NCBI GenBank assembly: GCA_965658965.1
Contig: CBFHVV010000015.1
Location: 1 to 48,655, forward strand
Source of the DNA: Croceimicrobium sp965658965
GTDB taxonomy: Bacteria > Bacteroidota > Bacteroidia > Flavobacteriales > Schleiferiaceae
Length of the DNA stretch: 48,655 bases
Reading direction: 5' to 3'
Part shown: positions 26,867 through 36,261 of the stretch, piece after piece
Numbering within the stretch: the first letter of the stretch is position 1
Layout of the letters: each line of letters starts with the position of its first letter
Translations under genes and position numbers: made by a program
Notes under the pieces: generated by a model
What the model saw: the letters and a program-made list of their open reading frames with translations, nothing else
Told to the model about the DNA's origin: nothing
Database searches by the model: none

Positions 26867-28757
26867 ATGCTTCGTCGTATTCGCTTAACTCGAGCCAGCG
26901 CATTTCTTTCTCCTCTAAACTGTCGGTAATTTCTTGCAATTGCTCACCGAGACTTATTACGAGGTTTGCATCGCTTGCAGCCTTTTCTAATTCTGAAGCC
27001 AAGCGATTTCTTTCCTCCTCCAATTTTTCAATTTCATCGGGTAAGGTTTCAAGCTCTAAGCTTTCTGCATAAGTTAGCTTCGCCTTTTCCTTTTCGTTGG
27101 TAGAATTACTGCTTTTAGACTTCGCCTTTTTGGCTTTAACCATACTTTCCTCGCGGAGGCGCTTATCTTCTACTGCCAGCTCTTCTGCCGCTCGGTATTC
27201 TGTATAGTTCCCTGGAAAGTCTTTTACTTGACCTTCTCCTTGAAACACAAAAAGATGGTCGGTAAGCTTATCCATAAAGTAACGGTCGTGCGTAACTACA
27301 ATTAAACAGCCCTGAAAATTTAATAAGAACTCTTCTAAAACGTTTAGCGTAAGAATGTCTAAATCGTTAGTAGGTTCATCTAAAATCAAAAAGTTAGGGT
27401 TCGACATTAATACGGTCAGCAAATAGAGTCTGCGTTTTTCTCCTCCGCTCAATTTGGAGATATAAGTATACTGCTTATCACCTTCAAAAAGAAAATGCTC
27501 TAACATTTGTGAAGCGGTAATGTCGCCTCCTTTCCCTTCTGTGGGTATGTATTCGGCAATTTCTTTAATCACCTCAATCACCCTTTTATCTTCATTAAGC
27601 TTTAAGCCTTGCTGAGTATAAAAGCCAAACTTTACCGTGTCGCCCACTACAATTTTTCCGCCATCTACCTGCTCATCTCCCGTAAGGAGGCGCAATAAAG
27701 TTGACTTACCGACGCCATTAGGACCGACTATTCCTATTTTTTCACCTCTTTTAAAAACGTAATCAAAGCTATCTAGGATAGGCTTCTCGCCGTAGCTCTT
27801 ATTTACTTTATGAAGCTCTAATATTTTACTACCCAGGCGGGTCATTTTTACGCGCATCTTTAATTCGGCGTCGCTTAAATCTTTGCTGGCTTCTTTTTTA
27901 ATTTCCTGAAAGGCATCTATCCTAGCCTTACTTTTAGTGCCCCGCGCCTTAGGTTGCCGACGAATCCACTGCAGCTCCTTTTTCATGAGGCTCTGCGCTT
28001 TTCCAACATTTACAGATTCCACTTCCTCCCGCTCTGCTTTCCGCTCTAAAAAAGCGGAGTAGTTACCAGGATGTTTGTATAGTTTCTGATCTTCCAATTC
28101 AAAAATCACATCACAAACAGTTTCTAAGAAATAGCGATCGTGTGTTACCATTAATAAAGTCACTCCGCGCTGGCTTAAAAACTGTTCCAACCACTCAATC
28201 ATGTCTAAATCAAGGTGGTTAGTTGGCTCATCTAAAATTAAAAGATCAGGCTTCGAAATAAGGATCTTTGCAAGGGCAACGCGCTTTTTCTGTCCGCCAG
28301 AGAGTGGCGCTATTTTTAAATCTGTTTCGTGCAAACCCAGTTTACCTAGAATGGTCTTCACCTGACCCTCAAAGTCCCATGCCTGAAGGCGCTCCATGGC
28401 ATCGAAGGCTTTTTGATAATGATCGCCATAATCTCCCTTTGCCAACTCTCTTTCGTAATTTACTATGGCTGCTGTGCTTGGATTATCGCTACTTAAAACG
28501 CTTTCCAAAATCGTTTTTTCGCCGTCTAAATCCGGATCCTGGTGTAAAAATTCTACGTCAATATCCTTACGGTAGGTTACCATCCCTTGATCTGGCTGCT
28601 CCATGCCAGATAAGATTTTTAGTAAGGTTGTTTTACCATTACCATTTTTGGCAACCAATGCGGCCTTGTCTCCTTCGGCTAGGCCAAAGGAAATTTCATT
28701 AAACAAAACTCGTGCACCAAAACTCTTAGAAACGCGCTCTACTGAAAGGAAATTCAT
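26865..28757 (-). CDS. uup: ABC-F ATPase, Uup type
   Basis: ABC-F proteins act on the ribosome or on DNA and lack membrane domains. The 630-aa protein has two ABC domains, each complete: GNGKTT, LSGGQKKRV and LLILDEPTNHLD in the first; GPNGVGKST, LSGGEKRR and FLILDEPTNDLD in the second. A basic linker with ELQWIRRQPKARGTKSKARI (about residues 260-280) is typical of Uup. The last 100 residues are charged and predicted coiled coil, as in Uup, which binds DNA through this region in E. coli. A role in transposon excision or ribosome rescue is family inference. No obvious antibiotic-resistance context is present. Confidence 0.88.
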   Translation of the reverse strand: MNFLSVERVSKSFGARVLFNEISFGLAEGDKAALVAKNGNGKTTLLKILSGMEQPDQGMVTYRKDIDVEFLHQDPDLDGEKTILESVLSSDNPSTAAIVNYERELAKGDYGDHYQKAFDAMERLQAWDFEGQVKTILGKLGLHETDLKIAPLSGGQKKRVALAKILISKPDLLILDEPTNHLDLDMIEWLEQFLSQRGVTLLMVTHDRYFLETVCDVIFELEDQKLYKHPGNYSAFLERKAEREEVESVNVGKAQSLMKKELQWIRRQPKARGTKSKARIDAFQEIKKEASKDLSDAELKMRVKMTRLGSKILELHKVNKSYGEKPILDSFDYVFKRGEKIGIVGPNGVGKSTLLRLLTGDEQVDGGKIVVGDTVKFGFYTQQGLKLNEDKRVIEVIKEIAEYIPTEGKGGDITASQMLEHFLFEGDKQYTYISKLSGGEKRRLYLLTVLMSNPNFLILDEPTNDLDILTLNVLEEFLLNFQGCLIVVTHDRYFMDKLTDHLFVFQGEGQVKDFPGNYTEYRAAEELAVEDKRLREESMVKAKKAKSKSSNSTNEKEKAKLTYAESLELETLPDEIEKLEEERNRLASELEKAASDANLVISLGEQLQEITDSLEEKEMRWLELSEYDEA

Positions 28758-28849
28758 AAAAAATATTAAGCCGCGAAGGTAAGCTAAACTTAAGCCTTAT
28801 TCGGATCACTTTGAGTGAAAGAAGCCTAGGCCAAGACCAATGCAAGATC

Positions 28850-29380
28850 CTAATCTGGACGCAGGCGACTGTCGGAACGAATTCCGTTGGGCTCGATATA
28901 GCGTTGCGCCACTTTCTCCTCTTCTCTTGGCTCGCGGATAAAAAGAATTTGGCCCGCAAAATGAAGTTCTTTACCGGCTAAAGCATGATTAAAATCTACC
29001 AGAACAGATTGTGACAGCACCTCACTAATTGTTCCTAAGCGCTCGTCACTACTACCAATATTAAAGACCAAGCGGTCGCCCACCTCAAAATCTTTATTGG
29101 GGAAGCGCTCACTTTCAGGCATATCCTTAAAGGCAATTTCATTAATTTGTGATGAGTCTAAAATGCCGTATGCATCTTCGGGCTTTAGAGTAAAAGAAAA
29201 AGACTGACCCTCCATTAAACCATGGAGTGCTGATTCAAAAGCCTTTAACATTTGGCCCGATCCGTAGTAAAACTTTAAGGGCCAATGTTCATCCATTATT
29301 TCCAAAATCGCTCCATTTTCACCACCTTCGCGTAAGGTGTATTTGAGCTCCACGATTTGATTTTTCTCAATACTCTTCAT
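28850..29380 (-). CDS. SlyD-like FKBP-type peptidyl-prolyl isomerase
   Basis: This 176-aa cytoplasmic protein matches the SlyD class: FKBP half-domains (IVELKYTLREG, FYYGSGQMLKAFESALHGLMEGQ) flank an inserted chaperone flap (about residues 75-130), with EDAYGILDSSQ typical of SlyD. The C-terminal metal-binding His tail of E. coli SlyD is absent. Start: the Met at 29380 aligns with the family; the frame is open 34 codons further, but those codons overlap the divergent aminotransferase start. The gene lies 92 bases before uup on the same strand, possibly co-transcribed. Confidence 0.85.
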   Translation of the reverse strand: MKSIEKNQIVELKYTLREGGENGAILEIMDEHWPLKFYYGSGQMLKAFESALHGLMEGQSFSFTLKPEDAYGILDSSQINEIAFKDMPESERFPNKDFEVGDRLVFNIGSSDERLGTISEVLSQSVLVDFNHALAGKELHFAGQILFIREPREEEKVAQRYIEPNGIRSDSRLRPD

Positions 29381-29438
29381 AATTTTTAAAACAAAGAATT
29401 GCTGAAATAGTTTAAAAGACTTAATTCCCTCCTCCTCC

Positions 29439-30602
29439 ATGCATAGTTCCACAAAAAGTCTAGGTTTTACGGGCAAACTCAATCATATTGGTGAGTCAAT
29501 CTTTAGTAAAATGACCAAGCTCGCAAATGAGCATGAAGCCACTAATTTGGCCCAAGGCTTTCCAGATTTTACAGTGGATCCCAAACTAATCTCCTTGGTT
29601 AACCATTACATGGAGCAAGGCTATAATCAATACGCTCCCATGGCTGGAGCGCTGGCTTTAAGGGAAATACTTTGTGAGTTAAGCAATGCTCAACACGGCT
29701 GTAATTATCAACCCGAAGAGGAAATCACTATTACCGCTGGCGCCACGCAAGCTATCGCCACAGCCATAGCCGCTAGCGTTCGGGAAGGTGATGAAGTAAT
29801 CGTTTTTAGCCCAGCCTACGACTCCTTCATTCCAATGATTGAGCTTAATGGAGGAACCGCCATAACAGTAAAACTGGCACACCCAGATTACAGCATTGAT
29901 TGGGATCAGTTTAAGCTTTTGCTTAACCACCGCACCAAAATGGTAATCCTTAATACACCCCACAACCCTAGTGGAGCTGTTTGGCAAGATGAGGACTATT
30001 TAAAATTGCAAGAGTACATTGGCAACAGTAATATTTTGGTATTAGCCGATGAAGTCTATGAGCACATCGTCTTTAATGGCGCCAAGCACCGCAGTGTTCG
30101 CGCCTACCCGGTGCTGGCCGAACGCAGTTTCGTTGTCGGCTCTTTAGGAAAAACCACCCATGTTACAGGCTGGAAAGTGGGTTATTGTATGGCGCCGGCC
30201 TTGTTAATGAAAGGCTTTCAAAAGCTCCACCAATTCCAAATTTTCAGTATAAACCACCCGGTACAACTGGCCTTGGCCGATTATTTAGCTCAGACAGATT
30301 TAAGCGAAATAGGTGGCTTTTACAAAAAGAAGCAGGTCTTTCTAGAAAACCTTATTGTAAAACACACGGCCTTTAAACCGCTGCCCACTTATGGGTCTTA
30401 TTTTCAGCTATTTGACTATTCAGCTATTAGCGATAAAAAAGACCTTGAGTTTTGTGAGTGGCTTTGCACAGAGAAAGGTGTGGCCGGAATTCCCCTCAGC
30501 CCTTTTTATTTGGCGCCCGACAATAATCAGGTAGTACGTTTTTGCTTTGCTAAAAATGAGGAAACCATTGAAGCAGCAATTAAACGCTTGGCCAAGCTAT
30601 AG
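29439..30602 (+). CDS. Methionine-type PLP aminotransferase
   Basis: This is a fold-type I PLP aminotransferase, close to YbdL and kynurenine-aminotransferase-like methionine aminotransferases. The PLP-lysine is K238 in SLGKTTHVTGWKVGY. Other landmarks are NLAQGFPDF near residue 37, NTPHNPSGA and ADEVYEHIVFNG, all conserved. It probably transaminates methionine or aromatic amino acids with a 2-oxo acid. It is divergent from the SlyD-like gene with a 58-base gap and convergent with the membrane protein gene 37 bases beyond its end. Confidence 0.9.
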   Translation: MHSSTKSLGFTGKLNHIGESIFSKMTKLANEHEATNLAQGFPDFTVDPKLISLVNHYMEQGYNQYAPMAGALALREILCELSNAQHGCNYQPEEEITITAGATQAIATAIAASVREGDEVIVFSPAYDSFIPMIELNGGTAITVKLAHPDYSIDWDQFKLLLNHRTKMVILNTPHNPSGAVWQDEDYLKLQEYIGNSNILVLADEVYEHIVFNGAKHRSVRAYPVLAERSFVVGSLGKTTHVTGWKVGYCMAPALLMKGFQKLHQFQIFSINHPVQLALADYLAQTDLSEIGGFYKKKQVFLENLIVKHTAFKPLPTYGSYFQLFDYSAISDKKDLEFCEWLCTEKGVAGIPLSPFYLAPDNNQVVRFCFAKNEETIEAAIKRLAKL

Positions 30603-30639
30603 CTTTATAGCACTCTTCGGTAGATACGGCCCAAGGCCA

Positions 30640-32016
30640 TTAGAGCTTAAGCTGTAAGTTTACGTTTAGTCCCATGCTGTAAGGAATTACCTCAAAAGGA
30701 TACTCCTCGGTATAAATACTATTGGTAAAGTACATGAAAGTGGGCTCCAAGCCAATGTTTAACTTTTGGTTTACATAATACTGTAAACCTACCTTAATAC
30801 TACTGGAACCCATAAATTTACGGTACTCTCGCTGAGACAAAGCGATCACTTCTAAATTTCGGTAATCTATCGTAGAGCCTTGGGCATCCAAGAAATAGAG
30901 TAAACTAAAACCCACCTCTAAATTTATACGCACATTTTCTGTGGCCCAAGGTTGGTGACTAATACTAAGTGGAAAGTTTAAGTAATGAAAGCTGTTTTGA
31001 TTGCTAAAAACAATGCGGCTGGGGTCTCTGCGCATGGTATAGCTAGTTATCTCGCCCGTACTATAATCTACATTGGCATCGCGGAAATTCACAAAATCAA
31101 ATTCGGCTAAATAACTATTGCGGATATATTCTACGCCGGTGTTAACGTAAGTAATTAAACCAATGCGCTTATTTACTTCAAAGCCCAAATTTAAATTTAA
31201 ACCAGAAGCCTCGGAGTTTACCATAGCATCGATAAAGTCGCTGTGTAAACGAGCTCTTTTATTGGGGTCGATAGTAAACTTGCGAAAGGCAAAGTTTGGA
31301 TAAATATTAAGACTGTAAGTCCATGGATCCTTCTCCTGTAAAGGGCTGATATAGATTTCCTTTTTTGGGCTTTTAGTGAAAAAATCTTGCCCATCACTAG
31401 GCACAATACTTTTTTCGTTAAGGGCAGGCTCCTGATAATCGTTCAATAAATTATCCACATAAGCTAAACCAGTAGCATCAATATTTTCAACCGCAGTTTG
31501 ATGTTCAAAAACTAGTGGCTTTTCTGGCTTCTCTGCAAGAGCGACACTTGTATTTCCGTGAGAGCTTAAACGGGGACCATCCTCAGACTTCTCCGACGAA
31601 TCCATCGGTTTATGATCTGTGCTCTGTGTCGCAGCTAAATAGGTCTTATCTTGACTGGGTTTGGGGGCCTTTTTACGTTTAACCGCACTTTCGGGACTAC
31701 TCAGGGCTCTATCATTCTGCGCATCTGCGGAAGCACTATAGTGACTGTTAAAAATAGTAGGCGACGGAAGCTTAATTTCCTTGGAACTATTCGCTATTTC
31801 GCTAGGGAGCTTGCTAGGGTAAGATTGGTAATATTGCTGACCAGCGAATAAAAGTGCTAGTAAACCAATAACACCAGTCGCTCTTTTTAGGCGACGCAAT
31901 AGCACCGCTCTTCGGAGTTTACGTTCAAAATTAGCCCAATCGTTTGAAGGAGCTCCATCGAGAAAGCTAAGCTTCTCACGTACAAAATCTTCGATATTTG
32001 TAAACTTTTTGCTCAC
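30640..32016 (-). CDS. Probable sigma-factor partner: TM-anchored protein with beta-barrel-like C-terminus
   Basis: This protein follows the ECF sigma gene with a 4-base GTGA overlap and begins with GTG. Its N-terminus is short and charged (MSKKFTNIEDFVREKLSF, then NFERKLRRAVLLRRLKR), followed by a single hydrophobic segment (about 46-63, ATGVIGLLALLFAGQQYY), as in an anti-sigma factor with an inner-membrane anchor. Beyond a 160-residue disordered linker, residues of about 230-458 have strands and Tyr/Phe-rich alternation resembling an outer membrane barrel (LNIYPNFAFRKFTI, ENVRINLEVGFSLLYFL) and end in SMGLNVNLQLKL. I know of no named family; the anti-sigma role is inferred from position. 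The linker could span the periplasm, allowing one protein to connect the two membranes. Confidence 0.55.
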   Translation of the reverse strand: MSKKFTNIEDFVREKLSFLDGAPSNDWANFERKLRRAVLLRRLKRATGVIGLLALLFAGQQYYQSYPSKLPSEIANSSKEIKLPSPTIFNSHYSASADAQNDRALSSPESAVKRKKAPKPSQDKTYLAATQSTDHKPMDSSEKSEDGPRLSSHGNTSVALAEKPEKPLVFEHQTAVENIDATGLAYVDNLLNDYQEPALNEKSIVPSDGQDFFTKSPKKEIYISPLQEKDPWTYSLNIYPNFAFRKFTIDPNKRARLHSDFIDAMVNSEASGLNLNLGFEVNKRIGLITYVNTGVEYIRNSYLAEFDFVNFRDANVDYSTGEITSYTMRRDPSRIVFSNQNSFHYLNFPLSISHQPWATENVRINLEVGFSLLYFLDAQGSTIDYRNLEVIALSQREYRKFMGSSSIKVGLQYYVNQKLNIGLEPTFMYFTNSIYTEEYPFEVIPYSMGLNVNLQLKL

Positions 32017-32630
32017 TGGGCTTCTCTTAATTTACGGGCGAGCATTTTCTTAGCTTTAGCCAATTGACTCTTGCTTGTTCCTTCCGTTATATCTAATTCA
32101 GCGGCCACCTCTTTGTGGGTGTAACCATCTAAAACGTACATACTAAAAACTGTTTTATAGCCTAATGGCAACTCATTTATTTTTTCAAACACATCAGCAG
32201 CACTAAGGCTTTGCTGGTCCTCTAATTCGAAGTAGATTATTTCTGGTTCGGCAATTTGAACATCTTCTAAGTTTACTTTAATACCCTTTCTTACTTCTTT
32301 CCGGATGGCGCTAATGCTATTATTAATCATTATGCGAGTTATCCAGGTTTGCAAACTAGCTTGACCTTTAAAACTTTGAATATTTAAGAACACTTTGATA
32401 AAGCCATCGTGCATTAGGTCTTGAGCATGATCTCTATCTTTAGCGTAGCGCCGACAGATATTGAGCATTTTTCCTGCAAACAACTCATAAACTCTTTTTT
32501 GCGCAGCGCGTTTTCCCTTGGCACAAGCTAAGACCAACTCCTGCTCTGAGGAGTTAAGAAGAATTTCTTTAGGCTTTAAATAGGCCTCTATATCTTCTAA
32601 TCGGATGATATGTTCAGGATTAGAGCTCAA
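32013..32630 (-). CDS. ECF-family RNA polymerase sigma factor
   Basis: This 205-aa sigma-70-like regulator has region 2 at about 32-98 (ELFAGKMLNICRRYAKDRDHAQDLMHDGFIKVF, SLQTWITRIMINNS) and region 4 at about 148-200 (LPLGYKTVFSMYVLDGYTHKEVAAELDITEGTSKSQLAKAKKML). It lacks regions 1.1 and 3, as ECF sigma factors do. The start is TTG at 32630; the upstream TAA stop lies 3 bases before and no ATG lies near. Its stop overlaps the GTG start of the next gene, so translation of the probable membrane partner is coupled. What it transcribes is unknown. Confidence 0.9.
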   Translation of the reverse strand: MSSNPEHIIRLEDIEAYLKPKEILLNSSEQELVLACAKGKRAAQKRVYELFAGKMLNICRRYAKDRDHAQDLMHDGFIKVFLNIQSFKGQASLQTWITRIMINNSISAIRKEVRKGIKVNLEDVQIAEPEIIYFELEDQQSLSAADVFEKINELPLGYKTVFSMYVLDGYTHKEVAAELDITEGTSKSQLAKAKKMLARKLREAQ

Positions 32631-32716
32631 CGCTTAGGTTCTTATAATATAGACGAGTACAATCTTTATTGGTTGTCTAAATATATCAATTATTTTTTAA
32701 GATATTGATTATCAAC

Positions 32717-32746
32717 AAAAAAGGCCGCATCACTGCGGCCTTTCAT
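32717..32746 (-). terminator. Intrinsic terminator of secA
   Basis: A GC-rich stem GGCCGCA/TGCGGCC (32723-32729 with 32734-32740, loop TCAC) has six A at 32717-32722, which on the minus strand form a U tract. It lies downstream of the secA stop at 32765 on the minus strand. Confidence 0.85.
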
Positions 32747-32764
32747 TACTCTTGGAGCTTATTT

Positions 32765-35700
32765 CTAGCTCACTAAAATCCATTTCTGTGAAGCAATTAG
32801 GCTTTCAGCCTTCTTATACTTCATCTCCTTTTTTTCTCCAGTGCTTAAATTTTGCACGGTTACCTGATCGTTTCTACCGTACTTTTTCTCAGCTACAACA
32901 GGCTGACGCTTAGGGCGTTCTTGTTGCGCTTGTTCGCCACCACCACTTGCGTTAGTGTCTGGGTGGGATGTTTGCATTTGATCGTAAGCACTTTTACGAG
33001 GTGCTTGGCTTTGTTGCACTTGCGCTTGAGTGGCGTCTTCACGCGCTGGTAAGGACGCTTTAAATAAGAAAGCTGCCACCTCGCGGTTTAAGTTTTCCAT
33101 CATGGTTTTAAACAACTCAAAGGCCTCGAACTTATAGATTAAAAGCGGATCTTTTTGCTCATATTGAGCGGTTCCTACACTTTGACGCAAATCATCCATA
33201 TCCCGTAAGTGTTCTTTCCACTTATCGTCAATCATTCCTAAAGAAATACCTTTTTCAAAATCGCGGATTAGCTGACGACCCTCGCTGCTAACGGCTTTTT
33301 CTAAATTGGTAACAACCTGCATAGCCTTTTGACCATCGGTAATTGGCACCACTATATTTTGATACTGCCCCTTTTGGTTATTGTAAACATTCTTAATAAC
33401 CGGCAAAGCCATTTCGGCGATAAGTTCGTTTTTAGTAGTGTAAGCCTTCAGAACTTCGCTGTGCAATTGCCCCACCAACTCATCTGCTTTAGTTTTCTCA
33501 AAAGCATTTTGGTCCACCGGACTTTCCATGCTAAAAACGCGCAGTAAGTCTAGCTTAAAGTTTTCAAAGTCTCTTGCCGGTTGGTTTTCACTAACAATCG
33601 CTTCCACGGTATCGTAAAACATATTAGCAATATCAACTTGCATACGCTCTCCGTAAAGGGCGTGGCGACGACGACGGTAGATCACTTCTCTTTGTGAGTT
33701 CATCACGTCATCATACTCCAATAAGCGCTTACGCGTACCAAAGTTATTTTCCTCTACCTTTCTTTGCGCTCTTTCAATACTTTTGGTAACCATGCTATGC
33801 TGAATTACCTCGCCTTCTTCCAGCCCCATGCGATCCATAATTTTGGCTACTCGCTCAGAATTAAATAGTCGCATCAGATCATCTTCCAGAGATACAAAAA
33901 ACTGCGAACTACCGGGGTCACCTTGACGACCAGCACGACCTCTTAACTGACGGTCAACCCGTCGTGAATCGTGACGCTCAGAACCAATAATAGCCAATCC
34001 GCCCGAAGCTTTTGCTTCTGCACTTAGTTTAATATCGGTACCCCTACCCGCCATATTGGTAGCAATGGTTACTCTTCCGGGTTGCCCTGCTTCGGCTACA
34101 ATTTCTGATTCCCTTTGATGCAGTTTTGCGTTCAGTACATTGTGTTTTACTTTTCGCAATTTCAGCGCACGGCTTAGTACCTCAGAAATTTCCACATTAG
34201 TTGTACCAACAAGAACGGGGCGGCCTTGCTCTACTAGCTTAGCAATTTCCTCAATAATGGCATTAAATTTCTCACGCTTGGTGCGGAAAACCATGTCTTC
34301 CCGATCATCGCGTACAATCGGCTTATTGGTTGGAATTACGGTTACCTCTAATTTGTAAATATCCCATAATTCTTCCGCCTCTGTTTCGGCTGTACCCGTC
34401 ATTCCGCTTAGCTTATTGTACATGCGGAAATAGTTCTGCAAAGTAACGGTAGCGTAGGTCTGTGTAGCCGCTTCAATTTTTACATTTTCCTTAGCTTCAA
34501 TAGCTTGATGTAATCCATCTGAATAACGACGCCCCTCCATAATACGGCCCGTTTGCTCATCAACAATTTTCACCTTGTTATCCATAAGAACGTATTCCAC
34601 GTCCTTTTCAAATAAGGTGTAAGCTTTAAGCAATTGGTTCATTGTATGAATACGCTCACTCTTAACCGAGTAGTCACGCATCACTTCGCTCTTCCTTTTC
34701 GTTTTTTCCTCGGCCTCTAATCCTTCCGCCTCAAGGGCAGATAGGCGAGTAGAAATATCTTCCAGAATAAAGAAGTCAGGCTCGGTATCACTAGAAATTA
34801 ATCCAATTCCCTTATCGGTTAAATCAATTTGATTGTTCTTTTCATCGATAGTAAAGAATAGCTCATCGTCGATGATGTGCATATTTTTACTTTGCTCCTG
34901 CATAAAGTTATTCTCTGTTTTCTGCAGCAAGGTCTTCATCCCTTCGCCACTTAAAAACTTTATGAGGGTTTTGTTTTTGGGCATACCACGATAAACACGC
35001 AATAATTTTTTCGCCCCTTCTTCTTTTTCGTTTTTATCTGACGAGGCAATTTGCTCGCGTGCCTCTTTTAGTTGCAGGTTTACAAAGGCTCTTTGTGCTT
35101 CAACTAGCTTTGCCACGTGCGGCTTAAGCTGATTAAATTCTTGACGATCGCCTTGCGGAGTTGGTCCAGAAATAATAAGAGGCGTACGCGCTTCATCAAT
35201 TAAAACCGAATCAACCTCATCTACAATAGCGAAGTTATGCTTGCGCTGCACTAAGTCCTCTGGACTACTAGCCATATTATCGCGCAAATAGTCGAAACCA
35301 AATTCGTTATTCGTTCCGTATGTTACATCAGCACGATAAGCCATACGGCGCTCTTCTGAATTTGGTCGGTGACGGTCCACACAATCTACCGAAAGACCAT
35401 GAAACTGGTAGATCGGCCCCATCCATTCAGAGTCACGACGAGCAAGGTAATCGTTAACCGTTACTACGTGTACTCCGCGCTTTGGCAAAGCATTAAGATA
35501 TACCGGCAAGGTTGAAACCAAAGTTTTACCTTCACCCGTTGCCATTTCCGCTACCGCACCTTTATGCAGTACCGAGCCTCCAATTAGCTGAACATCGTAA
35601 TGCAACATGTCCCATACTATCTCCGAGCCAGCAGCAGACCAAGTACTACTCCACAAGGCCTTATCACCAGAAATCTCTACCGCATCTAATTTATTTGCTA

Positions 35701-36112
35701 AGCTACGGTCCATTTCCGTTGCGCTTACTTCAAGGCTGTCGTTTTCTTTAAGACGACGTGCCGTTTCTTTAACTACGGCAAATGCTTCGGGCTTAATTTC
35801 CTCTAAAACCTCTTCTATTTTAGCGGTGATTGTTTTCTCCAACTCATCTACCTGAGTATAAAAATCCTCTTTAGTTTCTAAGTCTTCTTCGGTTTCAATC
35901 TTTGCTTTAAGATCTGTAATCTGAGTTTCTTCGGCTGTAATGTATTCTGAAATCCTAGATTGAAACTCTGCAGTTTTAGCCCTCAATTCATCATTACTCA
36001 AGCTTTGGAGTTTTTGATATTCCGCGTTTACCGCGTCAATCATAGGCTTGAGAGCCTTCATATCTTTAGCACTTTTATCTCCGAATATCTTAGCGAGAAA
36101 ATTTCCCAACAT
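32765..36112 (-). CDS. secA: Protein translocase ATPase SecA
   Basis: SecA drives preproteins through the SecYEG channel. The 1115-aa protein has the Walker A MATGEGKT with K196, the DEVDSVLIDEARTPLIISGP block, GMTGTAETEAEELWDIY, the AGRGTDIKL block and the QLRGRAGRQGDPGSSQFF arginine-finger region. Typical of Bacteroidota, it is longer than the 901-aa E. coli protein, with an insert in NBD1 (about residues 330-430), and lacks the C-terminal Cys/His zinc site; the tail instead ends in YGRNDQVTVQNLSTGEKKEM and WILVS. The chosen ATG at 36112 (MLGNFLAKIFG) matches the family. A TAnnTTTG element lies just upstream and a terminator downstream. Confidence 0.97.
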   Translation of the reverse strand: MLGNFLAKIFGDKSAKDMKALKPMIDAVNAEYQKLQSLSNDELRAKTAEFQSRISEYITAEETQITDLKAKIETEEDLETKEDFYTQVDELEKTITAKIEEVLEEIKPEAFAVVKETARRLKENDSLEVSATEMDRSLANKLDAVEISGDKALWSSTWSAAGSEIVWDMLHYDVQLIGGSVLHKGAVAEMATGEGKTLVSTLPVYLNALPKRGVHVVTVNDYLARRDSEWMGPIYQFHGLSVDCVDRHRPNSEERRMAYRADVTYGTNNEFGFDYLRDNMASSPEDLVQRKHNFAIVDEVDSVLIDEARTPLIISGPTPQGDRQEFNQLKPHVAKLVEAQRAFVNLQLKEAREQIASSDKNEKEEGAKKLLRVYRGMPKNKTLIKFLSGEGMKTLLQKTENNFMQEQSKNMHIIDDELFFTIDEKNNQIDLTDKGIGLISSDTEPDFFILEDISTRLSALEAEGLEAEEKTKRKSEVMRDYSVKSERIHTMNQLLKAYTLFEKDVEYVLMDNKVKIVDEQTGRIMEGRRYSDGLHQAIEAKENVKIEAATQTYATVTLQNYFRMYNKLSGMTGTAETEAEELWDIYKLEVTVIPTNKPIVRDDREDMVFRTKREKFNAIIEEIAKLVEQGRPVLVGTTNVEISEVLSRALKLRKVKHNVLNAKLHQRESEIVAEAGQPGRVTIATNMAGRGTDIKLSAEAKASGGLAIIGSERHDSRRVDRQLRGRAGRQGDPGSSQFFVSLEDDLMRLFNSERVAKIMDRMGLEEGEVIQHSMVTKSIERAQRKVEENNFGTRKRLLEYDDVMNSQREVIYRRRRHALYGERMQVDIANMFYDTVEAIVSENQPARDFENFKLDLLRVFSMESPVDQNAFEKTKADELVGQLHSEVLKAYTTKNELIAEMALPVIKNVYNNQKGQYQNIVVPITDGQKAMQVVTNLEKAVSSEGRQLIRDFEKGISLGMIDDKWKEHLRDMDDLRQSVGTAQYEQKDPLLIYKFEAFELFKTMMENLNREVAAFLFKASLPAREDATQAQVQQSQAPRKSAYDQMQTSHPDTNASGGGEQAQQERPKRQPVVAEKKYGRNDQVTVQNLSTGEKKEMKYKKAESLIASQKWILVS

Positions 36113-36145
36113 AATTTGATTTCTTTTTAATCCAATCAATAGCCG

Positions 36146-36153
36146 CAAAGTTA
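36146..36153 (-). promoter_or_regulatory. Possible -7 element for secA
   Basis: On the minus strand TAACTTTG matches TAnnTTTG 34 bases before the secA ATG. No clear -33 TTTG or TTG is present at the expected distance. Confidence 0.35.
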
Positions 36154-36261
36154 AGCAAAAGCCTAGCGGCGTAGTAATTTAAAGGGTCTCCCTTAAAAAA
36201 AAATGAGAGGCTCATATTTTTAAAGGAAGTATTAGTATTTTTAGACGATAATCACCAATCT

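Noticed and set aside
32641..32716. Short ATCAAT/ATTGAT inverted repeat upstream of the sigma factor gene
   Set aside because: Only six A/T-rich base pairs in an A/T-rich region; likely chance.
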